In this document: piece after piece, positions 27,535 through 35,259 of the stretch
How positions within the stretch are numbered: the stretch's first letter is position 1
Layout: the number at the start of each line of letters is the position of its first letter
Assembly (NCBI RefSeq): GCF_004320525.1
Contig: NZ_SIHX01000007.1
Coordinates: 124,001-188,000, forward strand
Direction: 5' to 3'
From: Arthrobacter sp. S39
GTDB lineage: Bacteria > Actinomycetota > Actinomycetes > Actinomycetales > Micrococcaceae
DNA: 64,000 nt
Notes under the pieces: generated by a model
Seen by the model: only the letters and a program-made list of their open reading frames with translations
Database searches by the model: none
What the model was told of the DNA's origin: nothing
Position numbers and translations under genes: made by a program

Positions 27535-27544
27535 AGATCTGCTC

Positions 27545-28018
27545 CTAGTGGTTCGTTGTGGTGGGTCCGGCCGCCTTTGCCCGGGCTGAATGTTTGAGGG
27601 ATTCGGTGAGTTTTTTCAGGGTTTTTGCCGTGTCCTCGGCGTCCTCCTGGCTCCATTCACGGAGGTAGTCCTGCAGCGCCGCTGTGCGCTGTTCCTCGAT
27701 GTGGCGGAGTTTCTCCGCGCCTTCGGCCGTCAGCGCAACCAACTGGGCGCGGCCGTCGTCGGGATCCTGCCGGCGGATGACGTACCCCTGTTCCTCCAGC
27801 TCCGCGATGTGGCGGCTGAGGACCGGGGCGCTGACGCCGAGGCGTTCGGCGAGCCGCGTGGCGCGGGTTTCCCCCTCCCCCACGAACCGGAGCACGCCCT
27901 GCAGCGCAACCCCTGTTTCCTGGCCGCGAAGGCTGGCCGCCGCGACGCATCGCACCGCGCGCTGGAGGTCGAAGATCTGGTAGACGAGGTCTGCCGCAGT
28001 ATCCGGCGCAACTGACAT
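27545..28018 (-). CDS. MarR family transcriptional regulator
   Basis: This 157-residue winged-helix protein (LAERLGVSAPVLSRHIAELEEQGYVIRRQDPDDGRAQLVALT) has a typical MarR recognition helix and wing. Start ATG at 28018; AAGGAG lies upstream, and the in-frame TTG at 28054 falls inside the operator palindrome. The downstream gene is the DHA2 efflux pump, so it most likely represses its own operon and is released by a pump substrate. Confidence 0.9.
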   Translation of the reverse strand: MSVAPDTAADLVYQIFDLQRAVRCVAAASLRGQETGVALQGVLRFVGEGETRATRLAERLGVSAPVLSRHIAELEEQGYVIRRQDPDDGRAQLVALTAEGAEKLRHIEEQRTAALQDYLREWSQEDAEDTAKTLKKLTESLKHSARAKAAGPTTTNH

Positions 28019-28041
28019 GGCTCTGGACGCTCCTTGATTGT

Positions 28042-28084
28042 TTGCCTTAGGCAACTATATACCCAAAAGGTTGCTTTGGGAAAC
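28042..28084. promoter_or_regulatory. Candidate MarR operator upstream of the marR-efflux operon
   Basis: A 13-bp palindrome TTGCCTTAGGCAA at 28042-28054 is followed by a related, weaker copy (TTGCTTTGGGAA) at about 28071-28082. Placement 24-64 bases before the regulator start and the two-copy layout suit autorepression. Confidence 0.65.
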
Positions 28085-28113
28085 TAATATCGCCTCTTCC
28101 CCTTAAACCACAA

Positions 28114-28177
28114 AGCGCGAGCGTACAGTTGAGGTCCCAAATCCTCGGAAATGGGGCCTCAACTGTACGTTCGCGCT
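28114..28177. repeat. Inverted CGAACGTACAG repeat; terminator-like hairpin
   Basis: Arms at 28114-28138 and 28153-28177 pair over about 25 bp with two or three mismatches around a 14-base loop. It lies 17 bases past the stop of the ThDP enzyme gene on the - strand and so may end the ureohydrolase-ThDP transcript. Same family as 25392-25447. Confidence 0.8.
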
Positions 28178-28193
28178 GGTGTGGGGCGGGTGG

Positions 28194-29885
28194 TCAGTCG
28201 TCCAGGTGGGTGGGGCCGAACATCTTGAGCAGGGTTTCGACGACGACGACGTTGGGTCCGTCGGCGGCGAAGCCCGCCTTGAGCGCGTCCCCGACGTCCT
28301 CGGGGGCCACCCGGGTGGCCGGCACACCGAACGAATCGGCGAGCTTGACGAAGTCCGGGCGGGCGAGCTCCGTGGCGGTGGCCTTGCCGAAGGCGCCCAC
28401 CATGTATTCGCGCAGGATCCCGTAGCCACCGTCGTCCACGATCAGCCAGGTGACCGGGATGTTGTGCTGCCTGGCGGTGGCAAGCTCGGAGATGGAGTAC
28501 ATGGACGAACCGTCACCGGACACTGCGAGCACACGGCCGGGCTTGCCCACTGTTTCCAGCCCGACGGCGCCGCCGATTGCAGCCGGAAAGCCGTAGCCGA
28601 GGCCGCCGGCGCCCTGGGCGGAGTGGAACTGGCCCTGCCGGGCGTCCCAGCAGCTCCAGCCCCAATACGCGGAGATGGTCATGTCCCAGAACGTCTGCAT
28701 GTCGGAGGGGACGGCTTCGCGGATGTCGGCCATGAACTTCAGCTCTTTGCCCAGATCCTGGGACTCGAGCCGGGCTTTGACCTTGGCGAGGGATTCTTTC
28801 ACCACAGTCTCGGGGCTGACGCCGTGCCAACTGGCTGCGGCAGGCTCAACCACCAGGGCTTCGTCCAGGGCGGTGAGGGCCTGGCCCGCGTCGGCGCGGA
28901 TGCCCAGGCCGGGACGGTTGGATTCGAGCACACGCGGTTCGGCATCGATCTGGATGATCCGGCCGCGGGGCTCAAAAGTGAAGTAGTTGGACGTGACCTC
29001 GCCCAGGGACGAGCCGATGACGATCAGGACGTCCGCGTCCTCCAGGACGTCGGTCATGTGGCGGTCCTCGATCCAGGACTGCAGCGACAGCTCATGGTTC
29101 CAGGGGAAGGCGCCGTTGCCGCCGGGGGTGCAGATCACGGGCGCCCGCAGCTTTTCGGCGATCGATAGCAGGGACTTTTCGGCCCGGCCCCGGCGGGTTC
29201 CGCCGCCGGCGATGATGGCGGGACGTTCCGCCGTCGACAGCCATTTCACCGCTTCCCGGACCAGCTCCACGCGGGGCGGGTTGTCCGCCGCTTCGGCGAG
29301 CGCGTCCTCCACCGGCGGGACCATGATGGGATCGAGCAGCACGTTCTGCGGGATTTCCAGCCAGACCGGTCCCTGCGGGGAGGAGATGGCCTCGGTCCAG
29401 GCATCCTGGATGGCAGAGGGGATGCCGGAGGCGTGCTGGATCAGGCGCTGGCTCTTGGTGACGTTCGCGGCCGAGGCCTTCTGGTCATCGAGCTGGTGCA
29501 GCATGCCCTTGCGGCGGGCACCCAGTCCTTCCAGCGGGATCTGGCTGGCCACCACCACCATGGGCACACCCGTGGCGTAGGCCTCCTGCAGCCCGGCGAG
29601 GGACGTCAGCGCGCCCGGCCCGGTGGACAGGAACAGCACGCCCACTTCGCCGGTGGCACGGGAATACCCGTCGGCGGCGAAGGCGCTGTTGTTCTCCACC
29701 CGGGAAGACACGAAGTGCAGGTTGCCTCGGCCCATGGCGTCGAAGAGTCCCAATGCGTGCTGGCCTGGTATGCCAAAGACCGTTTTGGCGCCCAACGCTT
29801 CGAGGGTCTCGACGACGAGGTCCCCGCCGTTGCGCACGTCGGTGCCCTTTGTCGGGGCTGCTGTGCCGGGATCGAAATCGATCAC
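28194..29885 (-). CDS. ThDP-dependent enzyme, candidate 2-oxo acid (2-ketoarginine-type) decarboxylase
   Basis: This 563-residue three-domain ThDP enzyme of the acetolactate synthase/benzoylformate decarboxylase family keeps the catalytic Glu (E64 in RVENNSA) and the cofactor motif GDGSSMYSI...VDDGGYG (about 453-485). It lacks acetolactate synthase context (no small subunit, no ilvC). The GTG at 29885 has AAGGAG 5 bases upstream and lies 2 bases after the ureohydrolase stop. Pseudomonas AruI (2-ketoarginine decarboxylase) is of similar size and family, and its pathway product ends as a guanidinobutyrate cleaved by a ureohydrolase like the upstream gene. That function is inferred from context; other branched or aromatic 2-oxo acids are possible. 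Confidence 0.8.
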   Translation of the reverse strand: MIDFDPGTAAPTKGTDVRNGGDLVVETLEALGAKTVFGIPGQHALGLFDAMGRGNLHFVSSRVENNSAFAADGYSRATGEVGVLFLSTGPGALTSLAGLQEAYATGVPMVVVASQIPLEGLGARRKGMLHQLDDQKASAANVTKSQRLIQHASGIPSAIQDAWTEAISSPQGPVWLEIPQNVLLDPIMVPPVEDALAEAADNPPRVELVREAVKWLSTAERPAIIAGGGTRRGRAEKSLLSIAEKLRAPVICTPGGNGAFPWNHELSLQSWIEDRHMTDVLEDADVLIVIGSSLGEVTSNYFTFEPRGRIIQIDAEPRVLESNRPGLGIRADAGQALTALDEALVVEPAAASWHGVSPETVVKESLAKVKARLESQDLGKELKFMADIREAVPSDMQTFWDMTISAYWGWSCWDARQGQFHSAQGAGGLGYGFPAAIGGAVGLETVGKPGRVLAVSGDGSSMYSISELATARQHNIPVTWLIVDDGGYGILREYMVGAFGKATATELARPDFVKLADSFGVPATRVAPEDVGDALKAGFAADGPNVVVVETLLKMFGPTHLDD

Positions 29886-29887
29886 TG

Positions 29888-30952
29888 TTACTCCTTGATT
29901 CCGGCCGCGAAACCGGCGCGCTGGCGGACTTCCTGGCCGAGGGCCTGGGCGGCGTAACCGTTAGCTGCCCCAAAGCGGTCACCTTCAACAGCATTGTCCG
30001 CCATCAGGGTGACCAGTTCATAGGCCACGTGGCTGGCTGCCACGCCGGTGATCTCGGCGTGGTCGTAGGCGGGAGCAACCTCCACGACGTCGGCGCCCAC
30101 CAGGTTCATGCCGCGGAAGCCGCGGATGATCTCCAGGAGCTCGCGGCTGGTGATGCCGCCGGCTTCGGGGGTTCCGGTGCCCGGGGCGTGGGCGGGGTCC
30201 AGGACGTCGATGTCGACGGAGATGTAGAGTGGGCGGTTGCCGATCCGGTCGCGGACCTTGGCCACCGTCTCGAGAACCCCCTGGTAGTAGACGTCGGCGG
30301 AGGTGACGATGCCGAACCCGAAGCGGTGGTCGTCGTCGAGGTCCTTCTTGCCGTAGAGCGGTCCGCGGGTGCCGATGTGGCTGATGGCCTCGGTGTCCAG
30401 GATGCCTTCTTCAACTGCCCGGCGGAACGGGGTGCCGTGCGTGTACTCGGCGCCGAAGTAGGTGTCCCAGGTGTCCAGGTGCGCGTCGAAGTGCAGCATG
30501 GCGATGGGGCCGCCCGCGCGTTCGGCCGCGGCGCGCAGCAGGGGAAGGGCGATGGTGTGGTCGCCGCCGAGGGTCACCAGTTTGCTGCCGGCGGAGGTGA
30601 GGTCAAGCGCGTTCTGCTGGACGGTTTCGATGGCCTCGTTGATGTTGAACGGGTTGACCGCCATGTCGCCGGCGTCGGCAACCTGGATGTTTTCGAACGG
30701 GCTGACGTCCCAGGCGGGGTTGTACGGGCGGAGCAGGCGGCTGGCCTCGCGGATGTGGTTGGAGCCGAAACGGGCACCCGGGCGGTAGGACACGCCGGAG
30801 TCGAAGGGCACGCCCACCACGGTCACGTCAGCCTTGGCCACCTGGTCCAGGCGCGGCAGTCGGGCATAGGTAGCAGCGCCCGCGTAACGCGGGATGCGGG
30901 ATGAATCGATGGGGCCAAGGTTGCCGTTGGCTTCGATGCGCAGCTCTTTCAC
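29888..30952 (-). CDS. Agmatinase/guanidinobutyrase-type ureohydrolase
   Basis: This 354-residue manganese ureohydrolase splits urea from a guanidino compound. Metal motifs are GGDHTI (~129), FDAHLDTWD (~154) and [19 protein letters not shown] (~247). Start GTG at 30952 is chosen because GAAGGAGAGG lies 6 bases upstream; the in-frame ATGs at 30997 and 31000 overlap a -10-like TATGAT (30996-31001), which would place transcription start after them. Sequence alone cannot choose between agmatine, guanidinobutyrate and guanidinopropionate; the ThDP decarboxylase partner favours guanidinobutyrate. Confidence 0.9.
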   Translation of the reverse strand: MKELRIEANGNLGPIDSSRIPRYAGAATYARLPRLDQVAKADVTVVGVPFDSGVSYRPGARFGSNHIREASRLLRPYNPAWDVSPFENIQVADAGDMAVNPFNINEAIETVQQNALDLTSAGSKLVTLGGDHTIALPLLRAAAERAGGPIAMLHFDAHLDTWDTYFGAEYTHGTPFRRAVEEGILDTEAISHIGTRGPLYGKKDLDDDHRFGFGIVTSADVYYQGVLETVAKVRDRIGNRPLYISVDIDVLDPAHAPGTGTPEAGGITSRELLEIIRGFRGMNLVGADVVEVAPAYDHAEITGVAASHVAYELVTLMADNAVEGDRFGAANGYAAQALGQEVRQRAGFAAGIKE

Positions 30953-31064
30953 AGTGAGCCTCTCCTTCGAGGATTGATCGGCGGGTGTGACAGTCATCAT
31001 ACCCCGAAGTTTCCTAATGCGCATCAAGTGTTTACAAGTCACGCCGCACCGCGGACGCAACTAG

Positions 31065-31112
31065 GTAGCAGTAGATGTCGTTTTGACGGCTCAAAACGAC
31101 ATCTACTGCTAC
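31065..31112. repeat. Perfect 22-bp inverted repeat with CGGC loop
   Basis: Arms 31065-31086 and 31091-31112 are exactly complementary, with an A/T-rich inner end. It lies 17 bases past the xre-cupin stop and about 110 bases before the ureohydrolase start, both on the - strand, so it is likely a terminator or mobile palindrome separating the two units. It is unrelated in sequence to the CGAACGTACAG family. Confidence 0.85.
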
Positions 31113-31128
31113 TTACTTGGGCTGGGGG

Positions 31129-31704
31129 CTACCGGCTCGCGGCGGGGACCAGCACCCAGAGAACTTCGACGGACTTGTCGGTGGGATTGACCCAGGTGTG
31201 GGGTTCGCGGCCGGGGAAGGTGACGGTGTCTCCGGTGTTGAGCTCGTATTCCTCATTGGTGAGGATCAGCTTGATGCTGCCCTTGATCACGTGCAGCACA
31301 TCGACGTCGCAGTCCACGGCGTAGAGCTCGGACTCGCCGCGGCCGTGGGGTTCGATCACGGCCTGGATGATCTGGATGCGTCGTTCCGAGCGGGCCGTCA
31401 GCAGCCGCTCCACGATCCCTTCGCCGCCCAGCGAAATCCGGGGTCCGTCATTGCGCTTGGTCAGGTGTGTTTCCGGGGCCGCGAACAGGTCCCCGATGGA
31501 AATGGACAGGACCTGGCACAGGGTCACCAGCGAGGCGACCGAAGGCGAGGTCAGGTCGCGCTCCACCCGGCTAAGGAAGCCCTTGGTCAACCCGGTGGCG
31601 TCGGCAACCTGCTCGATGGTGAGCCGCTGGGACTGCCGGGCGGCACGGATTCGGGACCCGATGGCAACAGGAACGTTGCTCGGCTCTACTGGCAGTGCCT
31701 TCAT
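31129..31704 (-). CDS. XRE-family regulator with C-terminal cupin sensor domain
   Basis: This 191-residue protein has a helix-turn-helix at about residues 16-70 (IRAARQSQRLTIEQVADATGLTKGFLSRVERDLTSPS) and a cupin at about 105-185 (LHVIKGSIKLILTNEEYELNTGDTVTFPGREPHTWVN). This is the PuuR/SutR type that controls polyamine, amino-acid or amine catabolism and senses a small ligand in the cupin. It is divergent from the Na+/solute symporter across a 294-base region and upstream of the ureohydrolase unit, so it probably regulates both. Confidence 0.9.
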   Translation of the reverse strand: MKALPVEPSNVPVAIGSRIRAARQSQRLTIEQVADATGLTKGFLSRVERDLTSPSVASLVTLCQVLSISIGDLFAAPETHLTKRNDGPRISLGGEGIVERLLTARSERRIQIIQAVIEPHGRGESELYAVDCDVDVLHVIKGSIKLILTNEEYELNTGDTVTFPGREPHTWVNPTDKSVEVLWVLVPAASR

Positions 31705-31815
31705 TGTGCAGACCTTTCATGGCCGGCATCCCGGCCCCATCTCTGGAGCAATCCTAATGGCCACTCCCCCATGTGACGCCGCCACGCAACAGCCGGACGA
31801 TGTGGCGACGGGCCC

Positions 31816-31865
31816 TTGACTGTTACCACGGTCACAGCATACGCTTTTAGGCAACAAGTGTTGCC
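31816..31865 (+). promoter_or_regulatory. Symporter promoter with overlapping palindromic operator
   Basis: TTGACT (31816-31821) and TACGCT (31840-31845) at 18-bp spacing form a plausible promoter. Five bases beyond, GGCAACA-AG-TGTTGCC (31850-31865) is a perfect interrupted palindrome at the expected transcription start, fitting a repressor site for the XRE-cupin protein. The leader from there to the ATG at 31999 is ~135 nt with local GC-rich pairing; I could not match it to a known riboswitch. Confidence 0.6.
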
Positions 31866-31998
31866 TCCCATGCAATATCCGGGAAGGCAGTATCCGAGGA
31901 TTCTCCTCATCCCCACCTCGTAAGAGCAGCGGAACACCGGCTCCCCAGCAACCTCCGGGTTCCAGCAACGCTGCACCTCAGCTCCAAGGAGCCCCCAC

Positions 31999-33516
31999 AT
32001 GGACGCTAACTTCGTCAACATCGCCATTGTGGTGGTGTACCTCATCGCAATGCTTGCATTCGGCTGGTGGGGCAAGTCCCGCACCAAGAACAACAGCGAC
32101 TTCCTCGTGGCCGGCCGCCGACTGGGCCCGTTCCTCTACACAGGCACCATGGCCGCCGTTGTCCTGGGCGGTGCCTCCACCGTCGGTGGCGTTGGCCTCG
32201 GCTACAAGTTCGGCATCTCCGGCATGTGGCTGGTGGTGGCCATCGGCGCCGGCGTGCTGCTGCTGAGCCTCCTCTTCGCCGGCACCATCCAGAAGCTGAA
32301 GATCTACACGGTCTCCCAGATGCTCACCCTTCGCTACGGCAGCAAGGCAACGCAGACCTCGGGCATCGTGATGCTGGCGTACACACTGATGCTGTGCGCC
32401 ACGTCAACCAGCGCCTACGCCACCATCTTTGTGGTCCTGTTCGGCTGGGACCGCTGGCTCGCCATCGCCATCGGCGGAGCCATCGTCCTGGTCTACTCCA
32501 CCATCGGCGGCATGTGGTCCATCACCCTCGCGGACCAGGTGCAGTTCGTCATCAAGACCGTGGGCATCTTCGCCCTGATGCTCCCCTTCACCCTCAACGC
32601 AGCGGGTGGGCTCGACGGCATCCGCAGCCGCGTCGATGAAAGCTTCTTCCAGATGGACGGCATCGGCGTGCAGACCATCATCACCTACTTCGTGGTCTAC
32701 ACCCTGGGCCTGCTCATCGGCCAGGACATCTGGCAGCGCGTGTTTACCGCCAAGACCCCCGGCGTAGCACGCTGGGGCGGCGCCACTGCAGGCGTCTACT
32801 GCATCCTCTACGGCGTGGCCGGCGCACTGATCGGCATGGCCGCCAGCGTGGCATTGTCCGGCATGGACATCGCGGCGAAGGACGACGTCTACGCCGAGGT
32901 TGCCCAGACGATCCTCCCCGTGGGCATCGGCGGCCTGGTGCTCGCCGCAGCCGTCGCCGCCATGATGTCCACTGCCTCCGGCGCCCTGATCGCCGCCGCC
33001 ACCGTGGCCCGCGCCGACGTCCTGCCGTTTGTTGCCAGCTGGTTCGGCAAGGACATCAACACCGACGACACCGACAACCCCGAGCACGACGTCAAGGCCA
33101 ACCGCATGTGGGTCCTGGCCCTCGGCATCGTGGCCATCCTGATCGCGATCATCACCAAGGATGTGGTGGCCGCCCTGACCATCGCGTACGACATCCTGGT
33201 GGGCGGGCTCCTGGTCGCCATCCTCGGCGGCCTGGTCTGGAAGCGCGGCACCGGCATCGCGGCCGCAGCCTCCATGGCCGTGGGCTCGGTGGTCACGCTC
33301 GGCACCATGATCGTGCTGGAAATCAACGCCAAGGCCCCGCTGGACGGCGTCTTCGCCAACGAGCCGATCTACTTCGGCCTCATCAGCTCAGCCGTGGTTT
33401 ACGTGGCCGTCTCGCTGCTCACCAAGCCCACTGACCCGCAGGTCATGCGCAACTGGGTACGGCGCGTAGCCGGACAGGACAACGAGGAAGCTCCGGTGGG
33501 CGCCCCCGCGCCGTAG
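31999..33516 (+). CDS. Sodium:solute symporter (SSS family)
   Basis: This 505-residue permease has about 13 membrane helices. Family features are an early DFLVAGRRLGPF loop and GGASTVGGVGLGYKFG in helix 2, the usual Na+/substrate region, and a late MMSTASGALIAAATVARADV stretch (LeuT-fold helix 8 region with the Na+-binding Ser/Thr). SSS members import amino acids, organic acids, choline or guanidino compounds. Neighbours (XRE-cupin regulator, ureohydrolase, ThDP decarboxylase) suggest a guanidino acid or amino acid substrate. A good AAGGAG precedes the ATG. Confidence 0.9.
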   Translation: MDANFVNIAIVVVYLIAMLAFGWWGKSRTKNNSDFLVAGRRLGPFLYTGTMAAVVLGGASTVGGVGLGYKFGISGMWLVVAIGAGVLLLSLLFAGTIQKLKIYTVSQMLTLRYGSKATQTSGIVMLAYTLMLCATSTSAYATIFVVLFGWDRWLAIAIGGAIVLVYSTIGGMWSITLADQVQFVIKTVGIFALMLPFTLNAAGGLDGIRSRVDESFFQMDGIGVQTIITYFVVYTLGLLIGQDIWQRVFTAKTPGVARWGGATAGVYCILYGVAGALIGMAASVALSGMDIAAKDDVYAEVAQTILPVGIGGLVLAAAVAAMMSTASGALIAAATVARADVLPFVASWFGKDINTDDTDNPEHDVKANRMWVLALGIVAILIAIITKDVVAALTIAYDILVGGLLVAILGGLVWKRGTGIAAAASMAVGSVVTLGTMIVLEINAKAPLDGVFANEPIYFGLISSAVVYVAVSLLTKPTDPQVMRNWVRRVAGQDNEEAPVGAPAP

Positions 33517-33546
33517 ATCCCGGCAGGCTCGATCACCGCGTAAAGC

Positions 33547-33599
33547 ACGACGGCGGCGCCTCCTTTCGCCCATCAGCGAACCGGAGGTGCCGCCGTCGT
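33547..33599. terminator. Bidirectional terminator between convergent genes
   Basis: A 17-bp stem with one mismatch (33547-33563 with 33583-33599) and a 19-base loop lies between the symporter stop and the stop of the small acidic protein gene. Confidence 0.8.
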
Positions 33600-33604
33600 C
33601 CGTC

Positions 33605-33829
33605 CTACTCGGTTTCGCGGAACTCGTCGGGATCCAGCGGCACCACGCGCTCCTCGGCGTCGACCACTGCATGGACCGGCGGGACGACCGCTTCCTCAGC
33701 GTCCAGGAATTCGTCCTCGGTATCCCAGTCGTTCTCGTCAACGGGCGCATTCTCGGCGTAGTCATAGGCGGGATCGGCTTCTACGGAATCAAGGTGCGGC
33801 ATGTCCGGGTGCTGTCCGGTGGTGTTCAT
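33605..33829 (-). CDS. Small, very acidic protein of unknown function
   Basis: This 74-residue protein is about one third Asp/Glu with almost no Lys (AYDYAENAPVDENDWDTEDEF). It has no signal or membrane helix and is likely disordered. An excellent GGAGGTTGCACA leader before the ATG at 33829 and a shared bidirectional terminator support it as a real gene. It could be a metal- or protein-binding peptide or a nucleic-acid mimic; none of these is shown. Confidence 0.75.
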   Translation of the reverse strand: MNTTGQHPDMPHLDSVEADPAYDYAENAPVDENDWDTEDEFLDAEEAVVPPVHAVVDAEERVVPLDPDEFRETE

Positions 33830-34086
33830 TGTGCAACCTCCGTTTGTTCGCCACTGACGTGCTCTTTCGGCCGGGCGCTGGCGGACGCCACACTTTCATC
33901 ACAGCACCGCGGGCAGTCCGGGTCAAGGGTCCGCTGGCTGGCGCGCAGGGGGTATGCGGAACCGGCAATATTAAGGGAACCCGAAACTCCGGAGTAAGGT
34001 TCGCCAGCCGAAAATCCGCGGGATTCCGCGGTAAGCTGGTCGTTGCAATGGGGCCGAACCATGCCCTATCAAGCTCAGGAGCCTCT

Positions 34087-35259
34087 GTGTCCCAGCACGC
34101 CAGTCCCGGCCAGCACCGCGCCGCCCGGCCCGATTCCGCCCGGTCAGAATCGAACCCCGCGCTCCAGCCGCCAAACACCGACCCCACCGCCGCGGACATC
34201 CGCCGCTGGCGCCAGTACCTGGCCGACGAACGGGCCGAGGCCGCCGTCTACCGGGACCTCGCACAGAACCGGCAGGGCGAAGAACGCGACATCCTGCTGG
34301 CCCTGGCCGAAGCAGAAGGACGGCACGAGGCGCACTGGCTCCGGCTCCTGGGCGAGCACGCCGAGAAATCCCGCCAGGCGTCGCTGCGCAGCCAGCTGCT
34401 GGGCTTCCTGGCCCGCCATTTCGGCTCGGTCTTTGTCCTGGCACTGGCCCAACGCGCAGAAGGCCGCTCCCCCTACGCCAAGGATCCTTCCGCCACGCCC
34501 GCCATGGCAGCCGACGAACAGATCCATGAGGAAGTTGTCCGCGGCCTGGCAACCCGGGGCCGGAACAGGCTTGCCGGGACATTCCGCGCCGCCGTGTTCG
34601 GGGCCAACGACGGCCTGGTCAGCAACCTGTCCCTGGTCATGGGCATGGCAGCGTCCGGCGTGGCCAGCAGCGTGGTGCTCCTGAGCGGCATCGCAGGCCT
34701 GCTGGCCGGTGCGCTGTCGATGGGTGCCGGCGAGTTCGTCTCGGTGCGCTCCCAGCGTGAGCTCCTCGCAGCCACCAGGCCCACCCAGATCACGCTTGCC
34801 GCCGCGCCCAAGCTGGATATCGAACACAACGAACTGCTGCTCGTCTACCTGGCGCGTGGCATGTCCCACGAAGCTGCCGAGCACCGGGTGGCAGAACGCA
34901 TGGGCCTGCTCTCCTGCGACTGCGATCCCAGCCTTTCCCTGCAGCCCGAACTCCCCGAAGCGGAGGACCAGCACGAAGCCGTGGGGACCGCCTGGGGGGC
35001 TTCATTGTCCAGCTTCTGCTTCTTTGCCTCCGGCGCGATCGTGCCCATTCTTCCCTTCCTGTTCGGCATGACCGGCGTGGCCGCGCTGGTGGTGGCCGGC
35101 GTCCTGGTGGGCATGGCGCTGCTGTTGACAGGCGGCGTCGTTGGCCTGCTGTCCGGCACCTCGCCGCTGACGAGGGGCCTGCGCCAGCTGGCCATCGGGC
35201 TGGGCGCCGCGGCCGTGACGTATGTGCTGGGCCTGGCCTTCGGCACCGTGGTGGGTTAG
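34087..35259 (+). CDS. VIT1/CCC1 family metal transporter with N-terminal ferritin-like domain
   Basis: This 390-residue protein starts at the GTG at 34087 (AGGAG 5 bases upstream). Residues ~35-150 form a rubrerythrin/ferritin-like helical bundle (DERAEAAVYRDLA, EAEGRHEAHW giving ExxH-type iron ligands). The VIT1/CCC1 membrane domain follows: FGANDGLVSNLSLVMG in the first helix, GALSMGAGEFVSVRSQREL in the second, and three more C-terminal helices with PILPFL. These proteins export or sequester Fe2+/Mn2+, with the ferritin-like part probably binding the metal first. Its stop overlaps the next start (TAGTG). Confidence 0.92.
   Translation: MSQHASPGQHRAARPDSARSESNPALQPPNTDPTAADIRRWRQYLADERAEAAVYRDLAQNRQGEERDILLALAEAEGRHEAHWLRLLGEHAEKSRQASLRSQLLGFLARHFGSVFVLALAQRAEGRSPYAKDPSATPAMAADEQIHEEVVRGLATRGRNRLAGTFRAAVFGANDGLVSNLSLVMGMAASGVASSVVLLSGIAGLLAGALSMGAGEFVSVRSQRELLAATRPTQITLAAAPKLDIEHNELLLVYLARGMSHEAAEHRVAERMGLLSCDCDPSLSLQPELPEAEDQHEAVGTAWGASLSSFCFFASGAIVPILPFLFGMTGVAALVVAGVLVGMALLLTGGVVGLLSGTSPLTRGLRQLAIGLGAAAVTYVLGLAFGTVVG

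Noticed and set aside
30953-31060. Longer N-terminus for the ureohydrolase from ATGs at 30997/31000
   Set aside because: The strong GAAGGAGAGG before the GTG at 30952 and a -10-like TATGAT over those ATGs favour the shorter form.
31870-31998. Possible riboswitch (SAM-, glycine- or guanidine-type) in the symporter leader
   Set aside because: A CAGCAACC stretch and local pairing looked suggestive, but the conserved cores of the SAM, glycine and guanidine classes are not present; a covariance-model search would settle it.
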